Counted from the stretch's first letter, positions 30,812 through 41,500 are shown. The stretch is DNA of 64,000 nucleotides from Vibrio tubiashii (GCF_028551255.1 NZ_CP117029.1:2604001-2668000); one strand, 5' to 3'. A program made the numbers and translations. Notes: generated by a model not told the origin, from the letters alone.

Positions 30812-30851
30812 TTGCACAACTGGACAGTTAAGTGTAAAACTTTGCAAAGTT
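30812..30851 (+). promoter_or_regulatory. Candidate tolC promoter with overlapping palindrome
   Basis: -35 TTGCAC (30812-30817), a 17-base spacer, -10 TAAAAC (30835-30840). The perfect 14-base palindrome AACTTTGCAAAGTT (30838-30851) covers the end of the -10 and the expected transcription start, where a repressor would bind. A near copy lies upstream of degQ. Confidence 0.4.
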
Positions 30852-30925
30852 TTTGAGTGAATTGCCATCAATTGAGTTAAACTCTTGAAGACAAATATTT
30901 TTCGCATTTGGCAGGAATAGGACCT

Positions 30926-32251
30926 ATGAAAAAACTGCTTCCACTTATTATCAGTGCAGCACTAGGCAGCCTAAGCACAAGCGCTTTCGCTGACACTCTG
31001 ACGGACATCTACAATCAAGCAAAAGAGAACGATCCAACGCTCCTAAGCGCTGCGGCAAAGCGTGATGAAGCCTTTGAAGCAGTGACTTCTAGTCGTGCAG
31101 CTCTATTGCCACAAATTAATTTAACTGCTGGCTACAACGTTACCCGCGGTGAAACAGAGCAATCAACCAGTACAATTGATAATGACAACGAAGCGCTATC
31201 TGCTGGTGTGACATTCTCTCAAGCTTTGTATGACCGCAGTAGCTGGATTACGCTAGATACAGCAGAAAAAAGTGCTCGTCAGAGCGATGCTTCTTATGCA
31301 GCAGCGCAGCAAGCACTCATTCTACGTGTTTCGACAGCCTACTTTGACGTACTACGCGCACAAGATAACCTAGTCTTTGTGCAAGCAGAAAAAGCAGCGG
31401 TTGGCCGTCAGCTAGAGCAAACTAAGCAGCGTTTTGAAGTAGGTCTATCTGCAATTACCGACGTACACGACGCGCAAGCTCAATACGATTCTGTGTTAGC
31501 CGATGAAGTTCTAGCACAAAACAGCCTAGTCAATAGCTACGAAGGTCTACGTGAAATCACAGGTCAAGAGCACTCTAACCTAGATATCCTTGATACGGCA
31601 CGTTTCTCAGCACAGAAAACATCTGCAGCTATCGATGAACTAGTAAGAGAAGCAGAAGAAAAAAACCTAAGTCTTCTATCAGCGCGTATTACTCAAGATA
31701 TCGCTAAAGATAAGATCTCTAACGCAAGTTCAGGTCACTTACCGAAATTAACTCTCGATGGTGGTTACAACTATAGCGATGTATCGAACGCGACTTCTTC
31801 AGATCCAACGACGAATGATTTCAAAGTAGGCGTAAACCTAAATGTTCCGCTATACACTGGTGGTGCAACAACCTCGCTAACCAAACAGGCTGAGTTTAAC
31901 TATGTCTCTGCAAGCCAAGACCTAGAAAAAACTTACCGCAGCGTTGTTAAAGATGTTCGCGCATTCAACAACAACATCAGCGCTTCAATCGGTGCACTTC
32001 GCGCTTACGAGCAAACTGTGGTTTCTGCGCAGTCAGCTCTTGAAGCTACGGAAGCAGGTTTTGATGTAGGTACTCGTACTATCGTTGACGTTCTAGACTC
32101 AACTCGTCGTCTATACGATGCGAACAAAAACCTATCGAACGCTCGTTACGATTACATCCTAAGCGTACTGCAGCTACGTCAAGCCGTAGGTACTCTGAGC
32201 GAGCAAGATGTACTAGATGTGAATGCGGGTCTAAAGACAGCAAGCAACTAA
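30926..32251 (+). CDS. tolC: TolC, outer-membrane efflux/export channel
   Basis: 441 residues from the ATG at 30926, which has an AGGA ribosome binding site and begins a clean Sec signal (MKKLLPLIISAALG, cleavage after SAFA near residue 22). The mature protein shows the internal duplication of the OEP family: two helical/strand repeats with similar DVL(R/D) and E-V-G-L/T motifs, as in FDVLRAQD and VDVLDSTRR. TolC trimers serve type I secretion and RND pumps. A terminator follows at 32268. Confidence 0.96.
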   Translation: MKKLLPLIISAALGSLSTSAFADTLTDIYNQAKENDPTLLSAAAKRDEAFEAVTSSRAALLPQINLTAGYNVTRGETEQSTSTIDNDNEALSAGVTFSQALYDRSSWITLDTAEKSARQSDASYAAAQQALILRVSTAYFDVLRAQDNLVFVQAEKAAVGRQLEQTKQRFEVGLSAITDVHDAQAQYDSVLADEVLAQNSLVNSYEGLREITGQEHSNLDILDTARFSAQKTSAAIDELVREAEEKNLSLLSARITQDIAKDKISNASSGHLPKLTLDGGYNYSDVSNATSSDPTTNDFKVGVNLNVPLYTGGATTSLTKQAEFNYVSASQDLEKTYRSVVKDVRAFNNNISASIGALRAYEQTVVSAQSALEATEAGFDVGTRTIVDVLDSTRRLYDANKNLSNARYDYILSVLQLRQAVGTLSEQDVLDVNAGLKTASN

Positions 32252-32267
32252 TCTAGCTGATTGAATG

Positions 32268-32304
32268 AAAAAGGCTTGTTCCGATGTGGATCAAGCCTTT
32301 TTTA
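32268..32304. terminator. Terminator between tolC and the lipoprotein gene
   Basis: The stem AAGGCTTG/CAAGCCTT with a 13-base loop is preceded by AAA and followed by TTTTTATTT. It is strong for tolC and also usable from the convergent side. Confidence 0.82.
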
Positions 32305-32327
32305 TTTATCTGTGGGCAGGTTAATCG

Positions 32328-32774
32328 CTAATAAACCGTATCAATCGTGACGTTCTTCTCTACCAACCATTCCACTTGACCGTTATTGTTGAGCATTAAA
32401 GCAACATTCACTGGTTTCGCTGCATCAATAGGGAACTGCCATACAAAGGCGACTTCCCACTGATTTTGATTGTGTGTACGTAGCTCAAGTAAATCACCAT
32501 CAATCTGCCACGTTTCTTCACCCTGTTGAATAGAGATGCTTTCTACATCAAGCTCAGCCGGAAGGGTTTTATCAGACTCAAGATACAGAGCCCCATGTAG
32601 GGTGTTGTCTTGAACCTCACCGATAGTTGGCATTTTATTCAGCCAAAGGTTACTTTTCAGCGATACAGTCGCCTCAGAAATAACAACTTGATTGTCTTGT
32701 TCCCACCCAACTGGCTCTGAAGCACAACCTGCTAGTAGAGCGGCACTTAATGACACCAATGCTAATTTTTTCAT
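32328..32774 (-). CDS. Putative lipoprotein of unknown function downstream of arcB
   Basis: 148 residues from the ATG at 32774 (GAGGTG ribosome binding site). The signal peptide MKKLALVSLSAALLAGC gives a lipidated Cys17. The mature part is predicted mostly beta (alternating hydrophobic and polar residues) with no motif I recognise. It contains a Trp-rich stretch (EVAFVWQFP) and ends VTIDTVY. It follows the arcB stop by 17 bases and is probably co-transcribed with it. I do not assign a function. Confidence 0.8.
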   Translation of the reverse strand: MKKLALVSLSAALLAGCASEPVGWEQDNQVVISEATVSLKSNLWLNKMPTIGEVQDNTLHGALYLESDKTLPAELDVESISIQQGEETWQIDGDLLELRTHNQNQWEVAFVWQFPIDAAKPVNVALMLNNNGQVEWLVEKNVTIDTVY

Positions 32775-32791
32775 CTCTTTCACCTCTGACG

Positions 32792-35137
32792 TTACGACTG
32801 TTGTCCTAACCATTCTTTAAGTATTTGAATATCATTTTTATATTCATTCTTCATTTCTTCAACCCAATCATCAATATTTTCCCACCAAGCAGGTAAATCT
32901 GGTGATTGTGCTTTCTGAGCGACGCTTTGAATGTGCTTTAATCCAATAGAGCCTGCCGCACCTTTAATCTTATGCGCTTCAGACACAATGCCTTCTTGAT
33001 GCTTAGCGATCATGTTTGAGTCGAGAACTTGCAGATAGTCAGGCATCATCTCTTCAAACATAGTGATGCTATCCAGTACAGGCAGAGAACCGACAATGCC
33101 GACATACGACTCAAGCATATCAAGGTCAAGTACGCGAGAGTAGATCTCGCCTCCCTCAATAACAGGCTCTTCAATCACAACTTCAGCGACCTTATCTGCC
33201 ACCTCTTGCTGAGTAAATTTGGCTAACACGTCCTGAACCGCAGTCACCGAAAGCGGCTTACTGATAGCATCGTCCATTCCTCTATCAAGGTATTCTCGTT
33301 TGTTTTTCAGCACATTGGCCGTTAGAGCAACCAGTGGCGGTAAATCAGAATAGGTACGTCTGAAGTACTCAGCAATATCGAAACCTGTCATATCTGGTAG
33401 CTGAATATCAAGGAACACTAAGTCATAGATTTCAGGGTCGAACATCTCCATCGCTTCAGCGCCATTCATCGCCACGGAAACTTCATGCCCCATACTCTCA
33501 AGTAATGAGCGAGCAACGGTAATATTGAGTTCAATATCCTCGACCATAAAGATATTCAGCTCTTGCGACTGATTGACGACATCCACAGTAGGTTGTTCGC
33601 TTTCTGCCAGTGGCACTCGAATCGTGACGGTGAAGGTACTGCCAAAGCCTTCTTCACTTGAAACGGTAATGTCACCATTCATCATATTGATAAGCTGTTT
33701 CGAAACCGCTAAACCAATCCCCGTTCCAACCGCATGAAGATTATCTTTGCCTGATTTCACCTGATAGTACATCGCGAAGATCTTATCCAGTTCAGCATCT
33801 GGGATACCAATCCCACTGTCCTCGATTTCCATCGTGATATGGGCATACTCTTCATCCACTTCAGAGCTGACCGTCATCACAACGCCACCTTCTTTAGTAA
33901 ATTTCATCGCGTTGCTGATCAAGTTCCATAGCACCTGGCGCAAACGGGTCGCATCAACCTCAATCGCGGTCGGCAGTTCGCTCAAGCGCTCAAGATCAAA
34001 TCGCAGCCCTTTTTGCGACGCCATAAGTGCGGAAATACTCTCCATTTCAGCGACAAACTCTTCGAAGTTCAGCGCCGCAGGGAAAAGCTCTAGCTTACGG
34101 CGATCGAATTTATCCATATCGATAATGTCATTGAAAATGTTACCTAGCGTAATCGCACTGACATTGATCGTTTGCATATGATTGCGCTGCTCGGCAGTCA
34201 ACTGAGTATCAAGTAGCATGCGGCTTAAACCAACAATGCCGTTGAGCGGCGTTCTTAGCTCGTGACTGATTGTAGAAATAAAGGTTGTCTTATCACGGCT
34301 CGCCTTTTCAAGCGACTCTTCATGACGCTTACGCTCGGTAATATCACGACCAAAACCAACTAGCCCTAAGTGTCGACCATCTTTGCTGTAAAACGGCACC
34401 TTACGCAACTCGAAGTAGTTACGGCGACCATCTGGATACTCAAGCCACTGTTCATACGTAAGGGCTTGGTTGTCGGAGAAGACCTTTTGGTCAGTATCGA
34501 CAATTTGCTGCGCGACCTCTTTGCTGTAGACATCCCAAGGAGTTAAGCCCACCAGCTGACTCTCTTTCTTGCCGGTCAACTCTTCCATTGCGCGGTTACA
34601 ACCGGAGAAAACACCCTCAGCATTACGGTAGTAAATAAGATCGGGAGAGGCATCAATAAATGAGCGCAGCAGTGCGGTTCTTTCTGCAAGCTCGACTTGA
34701 GTTTTTTCACGCTGATAGACCTCATTCTCAAGATCTTTCATCGCTTCTTCGCGAGCTTCTTCCGCCTTGATCCTTTCTTCGATCTCTTGATTGAGCTTAG
34801 TGATATTTTGCTGCAGCTTATTGTTGAGCTCTTGGTCACGCGAGCGCATGTCTTTGAGCTTAGACACTAACTTTGAAAGTCGTTGACGTGACTCTTCCAG
34901 TTGATCAACGACCACAGATAAGAAATAAACCGCCCAAGGGGTAATCAGAAGGCCGAAGAATACTGAGCGAACAATATCAATATCATCGACATGACCACTC
35001 AAGACTAGGGTAATACCAACCTGCACCACAACAGCGAGAGCAACGAGAGCAAGAGCGAGAAGAATAGAGAAACGGAGGATGCCCAACTTAACCAGTAGAT
35101 CGACATAGTATTGGGCAAGATTTTTAATCGGCTTCAT
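32792..35137 (-). CDS. arcB: Aerobic respiration control sensor kinase ArcB
   Basis: 781-residue tripartite hybrid kinase that senses the quinone redox state and phosphorylates ArcA. Two N-terminal membrane segments (about 22-46 and 57-77) and a leucine-zipper-like coiled-coil (about 80-150) are followed by a PAS domain (about 155-270). The phosphorelay residues are His292 (ISHELRTPLNG), Asp577 (LVFLDIQLPD) and His722 in the HPt domain (SEAHKIKGAAG). Cys180 is present, but residue 241 is Tyr where I recall the second redox-active Cys of E. coli ArcB. The neighbours yhcC and gltB are as in E. coli. Confidence 0.95.
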   Translation of the reverse strand: MKPIKNLAQYYVDLLVKLGILRFSILLALALVALAVVVQVGITLVLSGHVDDIDIVRSVFFGLLITPWAVYFLSVVVDQLEESRQRLSKLVSKLKDMRSRDQELNNKLQQNITKLNQEIEERIKAEEAREEAMKDLENEVYQREKTQVELAERTALLRSFIDASPDLIYYRNAEGVFSGCNRAMEELTGKKESQLVGLTPWDVYSKEVAQQIVDTDQKVFSDNQALTYEQWLEYPDGRRNYFELRKVPFYSKDGRHLGLVGFGRDITERKRHEESLEKASRDKTTFISTISHELRTPLNGIVGLSRMLLDTQLTAEQRNHMQTINVSAITLGNIFNDIIDMDKFDRRKLELFPAALNFEEFVAEMESISALMASQKGLRFDLERLSELPTAIEVDATRLRQVLWNLISNAMKFTKEGGVVMTVSSEVDEEYAHITMEIEDSGIGIPDAELDKIFAMYYQVKSGKDNLHAVGTGIGLAVSKQLINMMNGDITVSSEEGFGSTFTVTIRVPLAESEQPTVDVVNQSQELNIFMVEDIELNITVARSLLESMGHEVSVAMNGAEAMEMFDPEIYDLVFLDIQLPDMTGFDIAEYFRRTYSDLPPLVALTANVLKNKREYLDRGMDDAISKPLSVTAVQDVLAKFTQQEVADKVAEVVIEEPVIEGGEIYSRVLDLDMLESYVGIVGSLPVLDSITMFEEMMPDYLQVLDSNMIAKHQEGIVSEAHKIKGAAGSIGLKHIQSVAQKAQSPDLPAWWENIDDWVEEMKNEYKNDIQILKEWLGQQS

Positions 35138-35220
35138 TGAGAGCTCCGCACGAAAACATATGACTAAATACTACCTGTTTTCATAAACGACAGCTAAAAG
35201 AATCCTTAAATAAGAAAAAC

Positions 35221-36969
35221 TTAATTCTCGGATGTGTGATGCACACAGGTTTGGTTACGGCCATCCGCTTTCGCTTGATACAATGCGCTGTCAGCCAAAG
35301 CGACGATTGAGTCACTATGATCCAAACGTTGAGGAATGATGGATACCAAGCCAATACTTATCGTCACTAAATCTGAAACTTTGGAAGAGTGATGTTCAAG
35401 CACTAAGCTTTTCACTTCCTCATGAACTTTTTCAGCCACCAGCAGCGCCCCTTCAACGGTTGTGTTTGGCAAAATAAAACCAAACTCTTCTCCTCCATAT
35501 CGCGCCACACAATCACTGGAGCGGGTCAGTACTTTTCTAAACACTTCAGCCACTTTGATCAAAGCCTCATCACCACTTTGGTGTCCGTACGCATCGTTAT
35601 ACTCTTTAAAATAGTCGATATCACATAACATCACGCTTAAAGGCTGCTGCTCACGAATATGCAGGTACCACAATGTTTCTAGCTGCTCATCAAATCGACG
35701 TCGATTAGAGATTTGGGTTAAGCCATCAACAAAACTTAGCCTTTCAAGCTCTTGGTTCGCCTCTTCTAGTTTTTGCTCGGCAAGGTAACGCTCGGAGACG
35801 TCACGCGCCATAACCAGCACACCATTGGTTCCCGATGCGGGATCTCTAAAAGGTGATTTCACGACGTCATACCAAATGCATTGCCCTGTACTACTAATTA
35901 CTTGGTCGATATAACGTAGTGACTTACCTTCATACAACACTTTCTTATCTGTCTCAGAGAGGCGAGCATAAGTTTCATTGGGAATCACATCTTGCAATCG
36001 CTTACCGATTAACTCATCAACATCGGCGATGCCTAACGCTTTAACAAAAGGTGGGTTACACGCTTGATAAACCATATTCTCATTAAAAATCCCGATTGAG
36101 TCTGGGCTCGATTCTAGGATGTTCTGCAATATGGTATCTCTTTGTGCAAGCGCCACTTCTGTGTCTTTACGCTTCTCCATTTCATCGCGTAAATTTTGCT
36201 GCATATCGTGCCAATCCGTAACATCATGGCTAATTCCCAAGGTACCTATCTTCTCCCCATCTGAAGAGATCAATACCCTTTGGTAGCTTTCTAACAGGCA
36301 GCTTCTTCCATCAGGATTGGTTGTCCAACGGCGTTTGCTGGCCCTGCCTTTAATGACACTCTGGATATCTGCCGCCCCTTCCTCTTCCCTGTTGTTCCAG
36401 AAACGTTGAAAGGCGCGATTACTAGAAATAATTTCACCTTGGTTATTTTTGATAAACACCAATTCCGACAAATTATCGAATGCGCTTTTGATCATTGAAA
36501 GTGAGTCGACCTCGCGCTTCAGTTCAAGATCCGTCACTTGAGAGGGAGTAAAGTAGAGTAACCACATAGTTCGTCGACGGTAAGTGGTTTTACGACCGCT
36601 GACTTTTAACTTAATGATACGGCTTTGTGAAATCGGCCAACTTAGTTTTTGCTCTTTGAAAGCATTTTCAGTGATAGGAGAAAAGATGGACAGGACGAAT
36701 TGAGGTGTCACCATTTCAGGCAACATATAACTCTTACCCACCTTACGTACGCCCAAGACTTTATTTGCAGCTACGTTGGCTAACTTAAGTTCGCCAGTTT
36801 TACTGTCGACAATAATTAAGGCGGTAGGATTGTCTTTTAAAAGCTGGACTAAATGTATTTGGCTGCGGGTATAAAAAAACACGACCGCAACAATTGAGAG
36901 CAGAATGACAACAAGATCAAATCCATGCCCATGGGAGGTGTCCCACAACCAAACTAATACTTGCTCCAT
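35221..36969 (-). CDS. PAS-PAS-GGDEF diguanylate cyclase
   Basis: 582 residues. One membrane segment lies near the N-terminus (about 17-33). Three PAS-like sensor segments follow (about 43-140, 160-255 and 278-395), then a GGDEF domain with the active-site motif GGEEF (492-496). The allosteric product-binding I-site RSSD (483-486) sits exactly five residues before it. This predicts an active, feedback-inhibited c-di-GMP synthase at the inner membrane. It lies between yhcC and arcB on the same strand and may share their transcript. The signal sensed is unknown. Confidence 0.9.
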   Translation of the reverse strand: MEQVLVWLWDTSHGHGFDLVVILLSIVAVVFFYTRSQIHLVQLLKDNPTALIIVDSKTGELKLANVAANKVLGVRKVGKSYMLPEMVTPQFVLSIFSPITENAFKEQKLSWPISQSRIIKLKVSGRKTTYRRRTMWLLYFTPSQVTDLELKREVDSLSMIKSAFDNLSELVFIKNNQGEIISSNRAFQRFWNNREEEGAADIQSVIKGRASKRRWTTNPDGRSCLLESYQRVLISSDGEKIGTLGISHDVTDWHDMQQNLRDEMEKRKDTEVALAQRDTILQNILESSPDSIGIFNENMVYQACNPPFVKALGIADVDELIGKRLQDVIPNETYARLSETDKKVLYEGKSLRYIDQVISSTGQCIWYDVVKSPFRDPASGTNGVLVMARDVSERYLAEQKLEEANQELERLSFVDGLTQISNRRRFDEQLETLWYLHIREQQPLSVMLCDIDYFKEYNDAYGHQSGDEALIKVAEVFRKVLTRSSDCVARYGGEEFGFILPNTTVEGALLVAEKVHEEVKSLVLEHHSSKVSDLVTISIGLVSIIPQRLDHSDSIVALADSALYQAKADGRNQTCVHHTSEN

Positions 36970-37032
36970 TCAGCTTCTCGAACCTATCTTTGACACGCTT
37001 TTGTAAGTGTATAAAAGATATCAGCTTATTGC

Positions 37033-37980
37033 TTAATTATCAGCCTTTAATATTGGTTTTGTATATATAAAGGGTTGATTTAACAAAGACCCTTGTGCAC
37101 CTTGACGATTAAGTGCTCGGCCAATTTCTGTCATTGCTAGCCAGCGATTCTCACACCAAAGCGGGGCGAGTAAAGTCGGCCTACGAGCAGCAGAAGAGAC
37201 TCGATGGTAAACCACCTCTGGAGGAGTCATGCGGATCATTTCACTCGCGATAGCGACATACTCTTCAAGTTCTGGCGCATCCAATTTACCCGCTTTCCAC
37301 GCTTTAGCCATGGTGCTACCTTCAACGATGTGCAGCCCATGGAGCTTGATTCCATCGGTTCCCACGTCAAGCACCTTGTTCAGCGTCTCGATATTGTCTT
37401 CACGCGTTTCTTTGGGCAATCCAACAATAAGGTGAGTACAAACTTTAATACCAAGCTCGCGCGCACGCTGAGTAATTTCAGCATAACACTTAAAATCATG
37501 ACCGCGATTAATGCGTTTTAAGGTTTGGTTGTTGGCGGTTTGCAGTCCAAGCTCAAGCCATATCTCATACCCCTGCTCTACGTAGCTAGATAGTAATTCC
37601 AACACAGCATCTGGCACACAGTCAGGTCGAGTACCGACACAAAGTCCGACAATATCAGCCGCTTTAAGTGCTTCTTCGTACATGTTCTTAAGCACCTGAA
37701 CTTCAGCGTATGTACTGGTATAGGCTTGGAAATAGGCGAGATAGCGCTTGGCACGAACAATTTCTCCCGCTCTATCGGTTAACTGTTCATGAATGCTTTT
37801 GATCTGCGCTTCTTCATCTGCAAAAGAAGCAACATTACAGAAAGTACAGCCGCCACGACCAATCGTTCCATCTCGATTTGGGCAACTAAATCCACCATGT
37901 AACGTAAGCTTATGGACTTTTTCTCCATAACGGCGCTGAAGGTCTTGCCCTATGGTGTTGACCAACTCGTGAAGCTGCAT
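37033..37980 (-). CDS. yhcC: YhcC-family radical SAM protein
   Basis: 315 residues, TIGR01212-type radical SAM protein. The [4Fe-4S] ligands are Cys33, Cys45 and Cys48 in CPNRDGTIGRGGCTFC. This wider spacing is the family's own pattern rather than the standard C-x3-C-x2-C. Further conserved stretches are GLCVGTRPDC and ELGLQTANNQTL. The reaction is not known to me. It is found beside gltB and arcB in E. coli too. Confidence 0.9.
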   Translation of the reverse strand: MQLHELVNTIGQDLQRRYGEKVHKLTLHGGFSCPNRDGTIGRGGCTFCNVASFADEEAQIKSIHEQLTDRAGEIVRAKRYLAYFQAYTSTYAEVQVLKNMYEEALKAADIVGLCVGTRPDCVPDAVLELLSSYVEQGYEIWLELGLQTANNQTLKRINRGHDFKCYAEITQRARELGIKVCTHLIVGLPKETREDNIETLNKVLDVGTDGIKLHGLHIVEGSTMAKAWKAGKLDAPELEEYVAIASEMIRMTPPEVVYHRVSSAARRPTLLAPLWCENRWLAMTEIGRALNRQGAQGSLLNQPFIYTKPILKADN

Positions 37981-38512
37981 GACTAACCTCTTATTAGATC
38001 GAAATGAATCTCATTAAGATCTATGTAATTAAATTACAATTCTGAAAAAAATAGAGGAGGAAAGGTAGCGATTTCAAACAGGCGAAGCATTAATCAATAT
38101 CAATAAACATGCAAAAATAACGTGCCTCAGCCAGATTGTTACGCAAAAGTTAAACATAATATTCATTTATAACCCAAAAAAAGTGGGCAACAGCATCGAG
38201 TTTTGATTGCATTTCATCCTTACTAAATTGTAGGATACTTACAGATTTCGCTGTTTTTTGTGATTTTACTTACATAAAAACTCGGTGAAACGTCGGTGTT
38301 ATCCCACTCCCACCTATATAAATCACTAGATTGTGATACTAAAAAACGGGATTCCACCAAGGATTGTTTTTCTCGCAATATTTTTCTGCGAGATACGGAA
38401 AGGAATCAAAGTCGCCAACCTAGGCTGACTTCGAATCAAAACTATAAAGGACAGGACGTAGAACTAGTTTCGACTAGCACATTTGCGCCTACTGAACTGG
38501 AAGGATGTATCT
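37981..38512. other. Long intergenic leader region upstream of gltB1
   Basis: 532 bases between divergent yhcC and gltB1 with no credible gene. It is AT-rich in the left half. It contains the inverted repeat ATCAC-N6-GTGAT (38322-38337), the hairpin CTCGCA/TGCGAG (38372-38392) and a UUCG-type tetraloop hairpin CTAGT-TTCG-ACTAG (38464-38477) some 35 bases before the start codon. The stems suggest a structured mRNA leader; I cannot name the regulator. Confidence 0.55.
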
Positions 38513-41500
38513 ATGGTAGATAGAGAGCAAAATGCCCAAGGTCTATATACTCCGGAACTGGAGCATGACGCTTGTGGTATCGGTTTTGTTGCTCACCTTA
38601 AAAACCGTAAATCACACGAAGTAGTTACTCAGGCACTGGATATGCTAGCCCGTATGGAACACCGCGGTGGTCAAGGTTGTGACCCATGTAGTGGTGACGG
38701 TGCAGGTATCTTATTGCAAAAGCCCCATGAATTTCTGTTAGAAGAAGCAGTAAAGCTTGGTATCAAGCTGCCTTCTTTTGAGAAATACGGTGTCGGTGTT
38801 GTACTTTTCCCTAAAGATGAACACAAACGCGCACAATGTCGCGATATTTTAGAACGTAATGCAAAGCGTCTAGAGCTAGACGTTATTGGCTACCGCGTTC
38901 TACCTACTGACAACTCAATGATCGGCGCGGACCCTCTAAGCACCGAGCCTCAGTTTGAGCATGTGTTTGTCTCTGGCGGTCCAGGTATCACACCTGAAGA
39001 ACTAGAGCGTAAGCTTTACGTACTGCGAAACTACACAGTTCGCGTATGTCTAGAAAGCGTTTCTAACATTGGCGATGACTTCTACATCAACTCTATGTCA
39101 TACAAGACAGTGGTGTACAAGGGTCAGCTAACCACGGAACAAGTACCTCAGTACTTCCTAGATCTACAGAACCCAACCATGGTCAGCGCACTGGCACTGG
39201 TTCACTCTCGTTTCTCTACCAATACATTCCCGAAATGGCGTCTAGCACAGCCTTTCCGTTACATTGCTCACAACGGTGAAATCAACACAGTTCGCGGTAA
39301 CCTGAACTGGATGAAAGCTCGTGAAGCAATCATTGAATCTGACCTGTTCACTCAGGCCGAGATCGACATGCTACTGCCTATCTGTCAGGAAGGTAGCTCG
39401 GATTCATCTAACTTCGATATGGCACTTGAGCTCCTAGTTCTATCTGGTCGCAGCCTGCCACATGCGCTAATGATGATGATCCCTGAAGCATGGCAAGAAA
39501 ACAAAAACATGGATCCAACACGTCGCGCGTTCTATCAATATCACGCTAACGTGATGGAACCTTGGGATGGCCCAGCTTCAGTCTGTTTCACCGATGGTGT
39601 ACAAGTTGGTGCAACACTGGACCGTAACGGTCTGCGCCCATCTCGCTACACTGTGACTAAAGATGACTTCCTAGTGATGGCTTCTGAGTCTGGCGTGGTT
39701 GAGATTGAGCCAGAGAACGTTGAGTTCCGTGGTCGTCTTCAGCCAGGTCGTATCTTCGTTGCTGACCTAGAACAAGGTCGCATCATTTCTGATGAAGAAG
39801 TGAAAGATGGTATTGCGTCGGCACAGCCTTACGAAAAGTGGGTTGAAGAAAACCTACTGAGCTTGAAGAAGCTGCCTGATGCAAGCAACGAATTCAACCA
39901 ACCATCGCCAGAGAAGCTACTGCACAAGCAACAAGCATTTGGCGTGAGTTCTGAAGAAGTTAACGAGATCATCGTACCGATGGCGAAAGATGGCAAAGAG
40001 CCACTTTCTGCAATGGGTGCCGACTGGCCGTTAGCGATTCTTTCGCACCAGTCACAACATCTATCAAACTACTTTAAACAACTATTTGCTCAGGTAACTA
40101 ACCCGCCAATCGACCCGATTCGTGAGCGTATGGTTATGTCTTTGAACACTTACCTAGGTAAAGATCAGAACCTACTTGCTGAGTCACCAGAGCACTGTCA
40201 AAAAGTAGAGCTTGAGTCTCCAGTTCTCTCTAACTCTGAGCTAGAGAAACTACGTGCAATCGATAACGAGCACCTGCAAGCCAAGACGCTAGACATCGTA
40301 TTCCAAGCAAGCGAAGACGAAGGCAAGCTAGAGCGCGCACTTAAGCGTATCTGTCAGTATGCAGAAGATGCCGTCATCGATGGTTACTCAATCATCCTTC
40401 TGACAGACCGTGCAGTTAACTCTAACCATGCCGCAATTCCAGCTATGCTGGCGGTTGGCGCTGTTCACCACCACCTGATCCGTAAAGGTCTACGTGCCAA
40501 GTGTGACATCGTGGTTGAGACAGGTGACGCACGTGAAACGCACCACTTTGCAACATTAGTTGGTTACGGTGCAAACGCAGTCAACCCATACCTAGTTATC
40601 GAAACTATGGTTGAACTGCAGCGTACTAAGAAGCTTGATCCTGAAACCAATATTCGTGACCTATTTGAGAACTACCGTAAGTCTATCAACGGCGGTCTAC
40701 TGAAGATCTTCTCGAAGATGGGTATCTCAACGCTGCAGTCTTACCATGGTGCACAGATTTTCGAAGCGCTAGGTATCAGCAAGTCTGTTGTCGATAAGTA
40801 CTTCACAGGTACAGTTTCGCGTATCCAAGGTCTAACGATTGACGATATCGCGAAAGAAGTACTAGTGCGTCACCGTATCGGTTTCCCAACGCGTGAAATC
40901 CCAGTACAAGTGCTTGATGTGGGTGGTGTTTATCAGTGGAAGCAGCGTGGTGAAAAACACCTGTTTAACCCTGAGACTATTTCATTACTACAACAATCGA
41001 CACGTAATAAAGATTACGCACAGTTCAAGCAGTATGCGAAAGCGGTCGATGACCAAGGTGATAACGCAGCAACACTGCGTAGCCAGCTAGACTTTGTTAA
41101 AAACCCAGCAGGTTCTATCCCGCTAGAAGAAGTCGAGCCAATCGAAAACATCCTTAAGCGTTTCGCAACAGGTGCAATGTCATTCGGCTCTATCTCGTAC
41201 GAAGCACACTCAACGCTGGCTGTTGCGATGAACCGCATTGGCGCGAAATCGAACTCGGGTGAAGGTGGTGAAGATCCAACACGTTTCGAACGCAAAGAGA
41301 ACGGTGATTGGGAACGCTCAGCAATCAAACAGGTTGCTTCAGGCCGCTTCGGTGTAACTTCTTACTACCTCACTAACGCAGATGAGCTACAGATCAAGAT
41401 GGCTCAAGGCGCGAAACCAGGTGAAGGTGGCCAGCTACCAGGTGATAAGGTTGATGACTGGATCGGTGCAACACGTCACTCGACTCCGGGTGTCGGTCTA

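Noticed and set aside
38296..38523. A 75-codon frame in the gltB1 leader
   Set aside because: It has a GTG start without ribosome binding site, overlaps the gltB1 start and has no family resemblance.
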